Assembly: GCA_019636215.1 (NCBI GenBank)
Contig: JAHBXZ010000005.1
Coordinates: forward strand, 1-64,000
Origin: Planctomycetota bacterium
GTDB taxonomy: Bacteria; Planctomycetota; UBA8742; UBA2392
Direction: 5' to 3'
DNA: 64,000 nt
Below are positions 10,168 to 17,575 of this stretch, piece by piece. The translations under genes and the position numbers were made by a program. The first letter of the stretch is position 1; every line of letters begins with the position of its first letter. The notes below the pieces were generated by a model that did not search any database, had not been told where the DNA came from, and saw only the letters and a program-made list of their open reading frames with translations.

Positions 10168-10818
10168 CTAATTCTTCATTGCGCCCGCGGCCGCAATCGC
10201 TTCCTTGGCCAGTCTGCGGTGATCGTCACCGCTGAGAGAGCGCTCCAGTACCTTGGATCCGGCCTGCAGGGCCAGCTCTACGGCGTAATCACGCAGTTCG
10301 CCCTCGGCCTTCCTGCGCATCAGTTCGATCTCGCGCGCGCTGCGCTCCTTCAGTTCCTTGCTGGCCTGCTCCGCGGCCTGCTGGATACGCACCGCAGCTT
10401 CCTTGCCTGCGTTGCGCGCTTCTTCGGTGATTTTCTGGGCTTCCTTGTGCGCGTCGCGCATCATGTCTTCGTGCTTCTTCAGCAGCACTTCGGCCTGGGC
10501 GCGCACGGTGTCGGCTTTGTCCAGTGCGTCCTTAATGCCGGCCTGGCGGGTGTTCAGCTGCTTCAACAGCCTGGGGAAGACAACGCCGCCCAGCACCACC
10601 AGCACGATGCCGAACGTGAGGTACTCCCAGAACATCAGCGCGCCGGAGAAATGAACCACGTTCTTCTGGTCGGTCGGGGCGTGATGGTCGCCGATTTCGC
10701 CCGCAGCCGGGGCACCCGCCGCCGAAGCGGCAAAGGCGACCGGCGCAAACAACAGCACCGCCGCAATCAGCACCGCCGCCAGCGGGGCGCGCAAAGTCAG
10801 TTGTACCAGGCGTTTCAT
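10168..10818 (-). CDS. atpF: ATP synthase subunit b
   Basis: Membrane-anchored stator stalk (216 aa). It begins with a hydrophobic, signal-like segment (about 9-30), followed by a short Ala/Gly/His linker, the conserved membrane helix (about 58-80) and a long charged coiled coil to the C-terminus. The extra N-terminal segment makes it longer than the usual ~160 residues; a cleavable signal or a second membrane helix are both possible. Position after atpE fits the standard order. Confidence 0.92.
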   Translation of the reverse strand: MKRLVQLTLRAPLAAVLIAAVLLFAPVAFAASAAGAPAAGEIGDHHAPTDQKNVVHFSGALMFWEYLTFGIVLVVLGGVVFPRLLKQLNTRQAGIKDALDKADTVRAQAEVLLKKHEDMMRDAHKEAQKITEEARNAGKEAAVRIQQAAEQASKELKERSAREIELMRRKAEGELRDYAVELALQAGSKVLERSLSGDDHRRLAKEAIAAAGAMKN

Positions 10819-10905
10819 GGTCTGCGTCCTTACGCTATGCCGAATCTGTCCACAACACTGCGCCCGGCGGCGGAGGGCCCGATTGCCCCCCGCCGCCGGT
10901 GCGAA

Positions 10906-11184
10906 CTACTTGGGAATGGCCTTGATGATGGTCTCAATCGACCCGCCGGCACCCAGCACCGCCAGCAGGCACACGACCACCGCAAACAGCGCCACGCCTT
11001 CAATGAACGCCGCGGTCAGAATCGTGATACCGCGGATCGCGCCCGCCGCTTCCGGCTGGCGCGCAATGCCTTCCGCCGCCGAGCCGGCCAGACGGCCGAT
11101 GCCCAGTCCGGCACCAATCGCCGCAAGGCCCGCGCCGATGCCGGCCGCGCCCCACGCCCAACCAAAACCACCGATTTCCAGCAT
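10906..11184 (-). CDS. atpE: ATP synthase subunit c
   Basis: Ring-forming proteolipid (92 aa) with two Gly/Ala-rich membrane helices joined by the ARQPE polar loop. The ion-binding Glu lies in FIEGVAL of helix 2. The Gln of helix 1 and the Ser next to the Glu that bind Na+ in Ilyobacter-type rings are replaced by Ile and Gly, so proton coupling is predicted. The short N-terminal extension (MLEIGGFGWAW) is unremarkable. Confidence 0.95.
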   Translation of the reverse strand: MLEIGGFGWAWGAAGIGAGLAAIGAGLGIGRLAGSAAEGIARQPEAAGAIRGITILTAAFIEGVALFAVVVCLLAVLGAGGSIETIIKAIPK

Positions 11185-11291
11185 GTGTCTTTCCCTTTTC
11201 TGTGCTGCCCTTCGGTTCTTCCCCGTCCTCTGCCAGTGGGTCGCGTCTCAGCGCGCGTCCCCCCGCCGCACTTGGCGCGCGGGCACGCAGA

Positions 11292-12242
11292 TCAATGTTC
11301 CGGTACGAGGTACTGACCGATAAAAATCGCCGAGAGATACGTGAAAATGTAGGCCTGAAGAATCGCCACAAAGATCTCCAGCCCGTAGATGGCGACGCTC
11401 ATCAGCACCGTCGGAATGCCTGTGCCCACGCGCCAGATTGCCTGCGCGTCCGGCACCAGCAGGTTGAGAAACAGCAGGCTCAGGATCAGGCAGTGGCCGG
11501 CCGTCATGTTTGCGAACAGTCGAATCATCAGCGCCACGGGCTTCATCACCAGGCCGATCAGCTCAATCAAGAACAGCAGCAGCCAGACCACCATGTCCAT
11601 GGGGTTGCTGCTCCACTTCACGGGCACCAGGTTGACTACCCAGGCCTTCAGGCCCGGGCCAACCCCGTGCTCAACCTTGACCGACATGTAGATGCTGCCG
11701 ACGAAATAGGTGATCAACACGAGCAGAGCCAGCGAGCCCGTAAATGTGATGTGCGAAGACGGTGTCGTGCTGCCGGGGATCAAACCCATCAGGTTGACCA
11801 CAACCACAAAAAAGAATGCGCAGCAAAGAAACGGCACAAACTTGTCCGCCAGCCAGGTGTCGGGCAGTTTGTCGTGCGCATGGCTGTCATGAGCATGATC
11901 GTGGCCGTGGTCGCCGGCCGGATGATGGAAGTGCGGGTTCTTGATGTTGGCGCGGGCAATCTCGTCGCGGATGAACGTGACAATCGGTTCCAGGAAGTTG
12001 CGCAGGCCCTTGGGTACCCGCGTGTTGCGCGCGTAGGTCACATAGCTGAACGCGGCGATGATCAGGCCCGCCGCCATCCACATCATGATCACGTGCTGGC
12101 TGAGAGCCATCCAGGAGGGCATCTTGTCGTTCCAGGCCTGGATGAACTCGTTGCCGTGCACGCCCCACAGGGACACCCAGCCGCTGAAGCGGTCGTACAG
12201 GTGCTCAACCGGGTTGAATCCACCGCCTGCTGCAAAGAACAC
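11292..12242 (-). CDS. atpB: ATP synthase subunit a
   Basis: Membrane stator that forms the proton half-channels against the c-ring (316 aa). The essential Arg lies in MIRLFANMTAGH near residue 241, and the final helices carry the usual Gln/His/Glu polar positions. An unusual His/Asp-rich loop of about 20 residues (HHPAGDHGHDHAHDSHAHD, around 104-122) precedes the first conserved core helix; it could bind metal or respond to pH, but this is speculation. It is followed 107 bp later by atpE. Confidence 0.95.
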   Translation of the reverse strand: MFFAAGGGFNPVEHLYDRFSGWVSLWGVHGNEFIQAWNDKMPSWMALSQHVIMMWMAAGLIIAAFSYVTYARNTRVPKGLRNFLEPIVTFIRDEIARANIKNPHFHHPAGDHGHDHAHDSHAHDKLPDTWLADKFVPFLCCAFFFVVVVNLMGLIPGSTTPSSHITFTGSLALLVLITYFVGSIYMSVKVEHGVGPGLKAWVVNLVPVKWSSNPMDMVVWLLLFLIELIGLVMKPVALMIRLFANMTAGHCLILSLLFLNLLVPDAQAIWRVGTGIPTVLMSVAIYGLEIFVAILQAYIFTYLSAIFIGQYLVPEH

Positions 12243-12257
12243 TGTGCTTCTCCTTGC

Positions 12258-12647
12258 CTAAGCCGCGCCAACGGCCGGAACCTGGATCGTTCTCGCGGCC
12301 AGGACTACCTGAAGCGCGAGGTATGCCATCACTGCCAGCATGAACGCAATCGCGAAACCTGCGGGGTTGCCCGCGCCGGTAAGTGCCACGGCAAAGAACC
12401 CGCAGGTCAGCACTACCAGGCGCAAAAAGAAGCCGCCCAGTGCATGGCCAAGCGCCGCGGGCTTTCCGCCCCGCAGGCTTTTCAGTGTCGTGAACCAGCC
12501 CAGCAGCATCATGCCCAGGCCCAGCCCGGCGCCGATACCAACGCCCACCAGCATCGGGCCGTCAACGCCCATCAGCGCAATCATCCCGCCGCCGCACAGC
12601 GCGGCCACGCACAGGACAGAAAGCACCAGATAGGGAAGCCAGCTCAA
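12258..12647 (-). CDS. atpI: AtpI-like ATP synthase accessory membrane protein
   Basis: A 129-aa protein with four predicted membrane helices and a Gly-rich second helix. AtpI proteins in this position upstream of atpB help c-ring assembly and ion supply. Identification rests on position, size and topology rather than on a diagnostic motif. It overlaps the preceding gene by 4 bp (ATGA) and ends 15 bp before atpB. Confidence 0.65.
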   Translation of the reverse strand: MSWLPYLVLSVLCVAALCGGGMIALMGVDGPMLVGVGIGAGLGLGMMLLGWFTTLKSLRGGKPAALGHALGGFFLRLVVLTCGFFAVALTGAGNPAGFAIAFMLAVMAYLALQVVLAARTIQVPAVGAA

Positions 12648-13006
12648 GGTTTGTCCTTTGACTCCGCAGGCGGCCTTTTCGGCGGGCCGTCCATGCGGGA
12701 AACTTCACGCACCACCAGCGTCATGGCAGACACCGCGCCCAGCACCGCCCCGGCTAATGTCAGCCACGGCAACAGCCCGAACCTGGTGTCCAGCCAGTAC
12801 CCAAGCAAAGTCGGAAGCCCGAAAACCAGCGCGAACAAAACACCAATGCCCGTGAATCGCGCGTAGGAGTTCAACCCATCCGCGCCGGGCTTCCTGGCCT
12901 TGCCCGCCAGCCCCGACTTCTGCAACTGCGCCGCGTCCTTGGCAAGTTCTGCGTACTGCTCCGGCGATGGCGGCTCGGGCCGCTTGGACTCGCCGTTGTC
13001 AGACAC
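12644..13006 (-). CDS. atpZ: AtpZ/ATPase_gene1-like protein
   Basis: A 120-aa protein with a charged N-terminal half (Lys/Glu/Pro-rich, about 1-48), two membrane helices (about 52-70 and 76-95) and a charged tail. This is the layout of AtpZ, which pairs with AtpI and is implicated in magnesium/calcium handling near the Fo motor. I chose the GTG start at 13006 because GTGGAGG lies six bases before it; the upstream ATG at 13066 has no ribosome site. Translationally coupled to the AtpI-like gene. Confidence 0.7.
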   Translation of the reverse strand: MSDNGESKRPEPPSPEQYAELAKDAAQLQKSGLAGKARKPGADGLNSYARFTGIGVLFALVFGLPTLLGYWLDTRFGLLPWLTLAGAVLGAVSAMTLVVREVSRMDGPPKRPPAESKDKP

Positions 13007-13163
13007 AAAATGCCTCCACCAAGCCTGCGGGGCCGGGAACATAGCAGCGCCGTATGGGTGGGTCAACGCCGGATAAACTGCATAAGGAAGGCGGCTAATC
13101 CGGGCAACGAACCTACATCACATTCCGTTGCCGGGTGACTGCCACAGGGCCATCTGCCGCGGC

Positions 13164-13460
13164 TTAGCCGGGGTTTGAGGGCAGTTCGGCGGAACGTGTG
13201 CGGCCTCGCACTTCGGATTCACGGTACAGCGTCCAGAAGCTGCCATAGCCGTACATGGCAACGTAGATCATCACCAGCGCAAAAGTGCCGACAACGTACC
13301 ATGCCCAGCGCACCAGCGGCTGGTTGGTGTGGGCCTCCAGCAGCCTCGCCGGCCACCAGATGCCGGCAATCACCGCGATCGAAGTGAACACAATTGTAAC
13401 GATCACCCGCCACCAGATCAGGCCGGACAGAAAATCAACAACACTGTTCAGAAACTCCAT
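13164..13460 (-). CDS. Small membrane protein, unknown
   Basis: A 98-aa protein with two or three hydrophobic segments (about 15-35 and 50-72), Trp-rich, with an Arg/Ser tail. I do not recognise it. It lies 158 bp upstream of the atpZ-like gene on the same strand and may be the first gene of the atp transcript. Confidence 0.55.
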   Translation of the reverse strand: MEFLNSVVDFLSGLIWWRVIVTIVFTSIAVIAGIWWPARLLEAHTNQPLVRWAWYVVGTFALVMIYVAMYGYGSFWTLYRESEVRGRTRSAELPSNPG

Positions 13461-13761
13461 GGTTCGACCAGTCGGCGTCGCAAGGGCTGCCAGCCCATGT
13501 TACGAAGTCAGCGCGCCACAGGCATAGTCCGCTTGCCACCGAACCACACGCCGCGCCCAACTTGCCCCGAATCGGCTGAACCCTTTGCCCCGTCAGCACG
13601 TATCTATGTTTGTACGCAGCGACGAGGCCGGGCACCTGTGGCTGCCCCGCCTTGCCGCTGCCGCATGAGCGCTTGCAGAAGTGATGCAGCGGAGGCTTGG
13701 CGTGGCCGTCCTCAGCCAGTCCGTTGACAATCGTGCGCCAGACAGGTCACCTTTTGCGACC
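13461..13761. other. Divergent intergenic region, nothing recognised
   Basis: About 300 bp between a minus-strand membrane protein gene and the plus-strand sigma factor gene. It must contain promoters for both directions. TTGACA occurs at 13724-13729, but no good -10 box follows at 17 bp. No RNA gene seen. Confidence 0.4.
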
Positions 13762-14343
13762 ATGTCGGCGGGCGATGACAATTCGTTGGAACTGGGGCTG
13801 ATCGCCAAGGCCCGAAAAGGCGATTCGCTGGCCTATGGCCGGCTTGTTGAAATGCACCAGGATCGCATCTACGCCAGCGTGCTGCGCATTGTGCGCGACG
13901 AACACCGCGCCTTTGACATTGTGCAGGAGGCCTTTGTGCAGGCCTACCGCGCCATCGACACATATGAGGATCGCGCGAAGTTCAGCACCTGGCTGTATCG
14001 CATCGCGATGAACCTGATTACCAGTCACCATCGCTATGAATCAGCCCAGAAGCGCGGCGGCGACAAGGGCAAGACCAGCCTGAACGTGGAGGGCATGCCC
14101 GAGCCCAGCGCCGACCAGCGCGACCCGGGCGAGAACGCAGCCGCAGGCGAGATTGGCCTGATCGTGCGCGCCGCAATCGACGAACTGGAAGACGAGTACC
14201 GCGAAGTCATCGTAATGCGCGACCTGCAAGACCTGAGCTATGAAGAAATCGCCGACATGCTGAAGGTGCCACCCGGCACCGTGCGCTCGCGCCTGCACCG
14301 CGGCCGCGAGAAACTGAAAGACAAGCTGAAGCACCTGATGTAG
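13762..14343 (+). CDS. ECF-type RNA polymerase sigma factor
   Basis: Group 4 sigma-70 family protein (193 aa). Region 2 covers about residues 28-95, with the promoter-melting and -10 recognition helices (FDIVQEAFVQAYRAI; FSTWLYRIAMN). Region 4 covers 133-185, ending in the helix-turn-helix SYEEIADMLKVPPGTVRSRLHRGREKL. No anti-sigma factor gene is adjacent, so its control is not visible. The open frame extends 27 codons upstream to 13681; I prefer the ATG at 13762 because family similarity begins just after it, although no strong ribosome site is seen. Confidence 0.9.
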   Translation: MSAGDDNSLELGLIAKARKGDSLAYGRLVEMHQDRIYASVLRIVRDEHRAFDIVQEAFVQAYRAIDTYEDRAKFSTWLYRIAMNLITSHHRYESAQKRGGDKGKTSLNVEGMPEPSADQRDPGENAAAGEIGLIVRAAIDELEDEYREVIVMRDLQDLSYEEIADMLKVPPGTVRSRLHRGREKLKDKLKHLM

Positions 14344-14353
14344 CTGCCACGCG

Positions 14354-14395
14354 ATCTGCGGTTCTGGGTTTTGGGTTTTGGGTTCTGGGCCGCAG
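14354..14395. repeat. Heptamer array with four G-triplets in a hairpin loop
   Basis: Four 7-mers (GTTCTGG, GTTTTGG, GTTTTGG, GTTCTGG, 14361-14388) place GGG at 14366, 14373, 14380 and 14387, each separated by four bases. This is an intramolecular G-quadruplex motif. CTGCGG before it and CCGCAG after it can pair, holding the motif in a loop. It lies just past the sigma factor stop. Confidence 0.55.
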
Positions 14396-14439
14396 AACCT
14401 AGGCTCTTTGAGAGTCTGACCAACCGGTGAGGAACGGCG

Positions 14440-14649
14440 ATGGCCCGCTTTGACTACGCGACCGTGGAATGGCTTTGGGACGTCGGCGCCCTGCGCGCGG
14501 ACCTGCCCGGCGGCAAGACACTTACCGGCAAAGGCGAGTATTCGGCCGTGGTGGACCTGCTGGGCAAGCTTGGCAACGAAGGCTGGGAGGTCGCCACCTG
14601 CGTAAGTTCGTCCAACTGGCTGTTCTGGACACTCAAGAGGCCGGCATGA
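14440..14649 (+). CDS. Small DUF4177-like protein
   Basis: A 69-aa protein whose C-terminal half reads LLGKLGNEGWEVATC, the pattern of DUF4177-type small proteins (a short beta-alpha-beta with a GWE motif). Function unknown. GAGGAA precedes the ATG by five bases. Its stop overlaps the cupin start (ATGA), so three genes, 14440-15778, form a coupled unit. Confidence 0.65.
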   Translation: MARFDYATVEWLWDVGALRADLPGGKTLTGKGEYSAVVDLLGKLGNEGWEVATCVSSSNWLFWTLKRPA

Positions 14650-15017
14650 GCGGCAAAGTAAACCTGGCCGAGTCATTCACACGCATCGAAAAGCCCTGGT
14701 CCCCCACCATTGTGGGCGAGCTCAATGGGCAATACGTCAAGCTCGCCAGATTCGACGGCGCTTATGTGTGGCACTCCCACCAGGCCGAAGACGAACTGTT
14801 TCTTGTCGTGTCAGGCCGCCTGAACATCGAACTTCGCGACCGCACCGTCGAACTTTCGCCCGGCGAGTTCTTTGTTGTGCCGCGGGGCGTGGAACACCGC
14901 CCCGTCGCGCAGCCGAATGCCGAAGTGCTGCTGTTTGAGCCCGCCAGCACCCTGAACACCGGCAACGCACCGGCCAATGAATGGACGCGCAGGCCTGACC
15001 AGTTGGACCGCCTGTGA
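14646..15017 (+). CDS. Cupin-domain protein
   Basis: A 123-aa single-domain cupin. Motif 1 (HSHQAEDELFLVVSG) supplies two His and a Glu as likely metal ligands; motif 2 (GEFFVVPRGVEHRP) supplies the last His. Small cupins include sugar isomerases, dioxygenases and sensors, so the reaction cannot be named. Coupled by 4-bp overlaps to the DUF4177-like gene before and the methyltransferase gene after. Confidence 0.8.
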   Translation: MSGKVNLAESFTRIEKPWSPTIVGELNGQYVKLARFDGAYVWHSHQAEDELFLVVSGRLNIELRDRTVELSPGEFFVVPRGVEHRPVAQPNAEVLLFEPASTLNTGNAPANEWTRRPDQLDRL

Positions 15018-15778
15018 GCGCAAGTGCCTACGATGCATGGGTCGAAGCGCTGCTTGCCCGCCACCTGAAGGAACTGACGTTGCGTGAAGTCGGGCGCGCA
15101 CTGAAACAGCTTACGCAGGATTACGTCCAGCAGCGCGATCGCCTGAAGGGCGATGCCTTTGAGGGCCGGGGCAAGCGCGCCGCCTTTGCGATGTACTACG
15201 GCACGCGCCACTTTCTGCTGGTGCGCGAAGTGCTGCGCAGACTGCAGGCGCCGGCCACCCCGGCGGCAGGCGGCATCCTGGACCTTGGTTGCGGCACCGG
15301 TGTCGCCGGTGCGGCCTGGGCCCTGCACTTTGACGGCAAGCCACCGAACATCCTGGGTTGCGACGTTCACCCCTGGGCAGTGGACGAAGCCCGGCATACG
15401 TTTCGCGACCTTGGCCTGCGCGGCGGTGCCCTGCGCACCGACGTGGCGCGGCTGCGCTGGCCCAAGGGCCCGCTGTGCATCGTGGCGGCCTTTACGGCAA
15501 ACGAACTTTCCGATGTCGACCGGGGCAAACTGCGCGCCCGCCTGCTGCAAGAAGCCGCCGCCGGGGGGCAGGTGCTGATCCTGGAGCCGCTGGCGCGCCC
15601 CATCACAAAGGCCTGGTGGGACGACTGGGCCGCGGTGTTCAAGAAAGCCGGCGGCCGCGCCGACGAATGGCATTTCGACCTGCCCCTGCCCGAACGCATC
15701 CACGTGCTGGGCAAGGCCGCAGGTTTGAACCCCCGCGAACTGGGGGCCCGTACCCTGTGGCTGGCACCCAAGTCTTGA
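15014..15778 (+). CDS. Class I SAM-dependent methyltransferase
   Basis: A 254-aa protein. Motif I is DLGCGTGVAG near residues 94-103, followed by an acidic cosubstrate-ribose position (GCDVHPWAVDEA). The N-terminal ~85 residues are helical and basic, with a YYGTRHFLLVREVL segment reminiscent of Rsm22-like proteins, but the Cys-rich part of that family is absent. The substrate is unknown. It starts with GTG inside the cupin stop codon. Confidence 0.75.
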   Translation: MSASAYDAWVEALLARHLKELTLREVGRALKQLTQDYVQQRDRLKGDAFEGRGKRAAFAMYYGTRHFLLVREVLRRLQAPATPAAGGILDLGCGTGVAGAAWALHFDGKPPNILGCDVHPWAVDEARHTFRDLGLRGGALRTDVARLRWPKGPLCIVAAFTANELSDVDRGKLRARLLQEAAAGGQVLILEPLARPITKAWWDDWAAVFKKAGGRADEWHFDLPLPERIHVLGKAAGLNPRELGARTLWLAPKS

Positions 15779-15803
15779 CAAATTCGCATTTTGCGAATAT
15801 CCT
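15775..15803 (+). promoter_or_regulatory. higBA promoter with embedded operator palindrome
   Basis: The -35 box TTGACA (15775-15780) and -10 box TATCCT (15798-15803) are exactly 17 bp apart. The spacer holds a perfect 7-3-7 palindrome, ATTCGCA-TTT-TGCGAAT (15782-15798), which touches the -10 box. It is the only such palindrome near the operon and is well placed for autorepression by the HigA-type antitoxin. Confidence 0.7.
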
Positions 15804-15817
15804 GCCAGTGGTGAATC

Positions 15818-16117
15818 ATGCTTGTGGTCGGGCGGCCTGACAAAACCCTTAAGAAGCACGCCAACGCCCGCAAGCCCTACGAGGCATGGGAACAGGTAGC
15901 GTCGGCGGCGGATTGGCGCAGCCTTGCGGACATTCGCCAGTCACGGGCCGATGTTGACAGGGTTGGCAAGTGCTACGTGTTTGACATCGGTGGCAACAAC
16001 TTTCGGCTGATCACAAAGATCACCTTTGCCGCTGGCTCCAAGGCTGGAATCGTGCTGGTGCGACAGTTGCTGACTCACGACGACTACGATCGCACCGGTT
16101 GGAAAACGGAGTGCTGA
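15818..16117 (+). CDS. higB: HigB-type toxin of a type II toxin-antitoxin system
   Basis: A 99-aa RelE-fold mRNA interferase of the HigB group. Diagnostic stretches are ADIRQSRADVDRVGKCYVFDIGGNNFRLI and the C-terminal VLVRQLLTHDDYDR, matching the HigB pattern of A-D-I, F-x-I-x-G-N-x-x-R-L and T-H-x-x-Y-D. Toxin-before-antitoxin order and a 3-bp gap to the antitoxin gene also fit. Transcribed from the palindrome-containing promoter just upstream. Confidence 0.88.
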   Translation: MLVVGRPDKTLKKHANARKPYEAWEQVASAADWRSLADIRQSRADVDRVGKCYVFDIGGNNFRLITKITFAAGSKAGIVLVRQLLTHDDYDRTGWKTEC

Positions 16118-16120
16118 ACT

Positions 16121-16519
16121 ATGACTGCCGCAACCAAAAAGCCCAAGCATCCTGCACGGCCCAGGCCCGTCCGTAATGAGGCTGACCGCGAGACTGCATT
16201 GGCGCGCATTGCCGAGTTGATGGCGCTGGAACCACTGGGCATCGAAGATCGCGATGAGCTCGAGCTTCTGGCAATTGCCGTGCAGCACTATGAGCGCGAG
16301 AAACTGGAGCGCGCCAGAATCACCCCACCCGAGGTACTGGCCAGCCTGTGCAGCGACGGCCGCCATTCGCAGCTGGATGTCGCGCGCGGCAGCGGCATTC
16401 CGGCCTCCACGATCAGCGCGATACTGAATGGCAAGCGCCGCATCAATGTGCAGCACGCCGTGGCGCTGGCAAAGTTCTTTGGCGTACGCCCAAGCGCGTT
16501 TCTGCCGCGCGCCGATTAA
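16121..16519 (+). CDS. higA: HigA-type antitoxin, XRE helix-turn-helix
   Basis: A 132-aa antitoxin. Residues about 1-75 are basic then helical and would contact the toxin; residues about 80-130 form an XRE DNA-binding domain (SQLDVARGSGIPASTISAILNGKRRI). It neutralises HigB and, by analogy, represses the operon at the palindrome between the -35 and -10 boxes. Confidence 0.88.
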   Translation: MTAATKKPKHPARPRPVRNEADRETALARIAELMALEPLGIEDRDELELLAIAVQHYEREKLERARITPPEVLASLCSDGRHSQLDVARGSGIPASTISAILNGKRRINVQHAVALAKFFGVRPSAFLPRAD

Positions 16520-16527
16520 ATCGCAAA

Positions 16528-16583
16528 GGTCGAAGGTCCCGGACGGCAACCGTCCTTGACCCTCGACCCTGAACTCTCGACAG
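16528..16583. repeat. Hairpin flanked by heptamer repeats between higA and atpG
   Basis: A GGACGG-CAA-CCGTCC hairpin (16541-16555) is nested inside GGTCGA (16528) and TCGACC (16563). To its right run four 7-mers at exact period (TTGACCC, TCGACCC, TGAACTC, TCGACAG, 16556-16583); the left side holds related 7-mers in inverted orientation. It lies between two convergent genes and may also terminate transcription in both directions. Confidence 0.5.
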
Positions 16584-16587
16584 AAAA

Positions 16588-17463
16588 CTACTTCTGCAAC
16601 GCCGCGGCGCCGCCCACGATTTCGGCGATTTCCTGCGTGATCATGGCCTGGCGGGCACGGTTGAGCGTGCGCGTCAGGTGCGTGATCATTTCACTGGCGT
16701 TGTCTGTGGCGCTCTTCATGGCCGTGCGGCGCGCCACCTGTTCGCCGGCGGAACTCATCGCCAGCATGGTGTACATGGTCTGGGTGACATAGCGCGGCAG
16801 CAGGTCGGCAAGGATGTCGGCGGCCGAAGGGCTGAAAATGAAGTCAGACTTGACGCCACCCTTGGCTGCGGCAGCCGGCGGCTCAATCGGCAGCAGTTTC
16901 TTCACCGTCGGCGGCTGCGCACCCAGGCTCTTCCAGTGCGGGTAAACCACCAGCACTTCGTCGATCTCGCGGCTCGTGAACAGTTTGACAATCGGGTCGA
17001 CAATGCGGCGGGCGTCATCAAACGAAGGCTTGTCGGTGATGTCGGCGATGCTGCGCTCAATCTGGTAACCCTGGAACTTCAACGTGGCGTTACCCTTCTT
17101 GCCCACAACCTCCAGGCGAATGGCGCGGCCCTTGGCCTTCTGTTCGGCATGGGTGTTCTTGCACAGGCGGATCAGGTTGGCATTGAACCCGCCGCACAGG
17201 CCGCGGTTGGCGGTAAGCAGCAGAATCAGCACCTTCTTGACGCTTTCGCGTTTCTCCAGCAGGGGCAGGTTCAGCGTCGTGCCACCGCCGGCGATTGCGC
17301 TGATGATTTCGTCCAGCTTGGCCGTGTAGGGGCCCGCGGCCTGCACGCGATCCTGGGCGCGCTTCATCTTGCTGGTGCTGACCAATTCCATGGTCTTGGT
17401 GATTTTCTTGGTCGAGGAAACCGACTTGATGCGCTTGCGGATTTCCTTGGGGCGTTCGGCCAT
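16588..17463 (-). CDS. atpG: ATP synthase F1 subunit gamma
   Basis: Rotor shaft of the F1 motor (291 aa). Both terminal coiled-coil helices are conserved: the start RIKSVSSTKKITKTMELVSTSKM and the end NASEMITHLTRTLNRARQAMITQEIAEIVGGAAAL. The length is normal. It is separated from atpA by about 7.5 kb, including the higBA pair and the sigma factor, so the atp operon is split; atpD and atpC are outside the window. Confidence 0.96.
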   Translation of the reverse strand: MAERPKEIRKRIKSVSSTKKITKTMELVSTSKMKRAQDRVQAAGPYTAKLDEIISAIAGGGTTLNLPLLEKRESVKKVLILLLTANRGLCGGFNANLIRLCKNTHAEQKAKGRAIRLEVVGKKGNATLKFQGYQIERSIADITDKPSFDDARRIVDPIVKLFTSREIDEVLVVYPHWKSLGAQPPTVKKLLPIEPPAAAAKGGVKSDFIFSPSAADILADLLPRYVTQTMYTMLAMSSAGEQVARRTAMKSATDNASEMITHLTRTLNRARQAMITQEIAEIVGGAAALQK

Positions 17464-17575
17464 GGCACTCCCTCTGTGGGCGCGCGAGTCTGTGAATCGG
17501 GGGCTCCACGGTCAAGGGGACGCAGTGCTGCGGCAATCACTTCCCCCGGCCCGCGCGGCATCACAGAATCCTGCC

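Noticed and set aside
10906..11184. Sodium-dependent ATP synthase
   Set aside because: The c subunit lacks the Gln and the Ser next to Glu needed for Na+ coordination.
15014..15778. Firm call of Rsm22 methyltransferase
   Set aside because: The N-terminal pattern is suggestive, but the Cys-rich portion of Rsm22 is missing, so only a general methyltransferase is supported.
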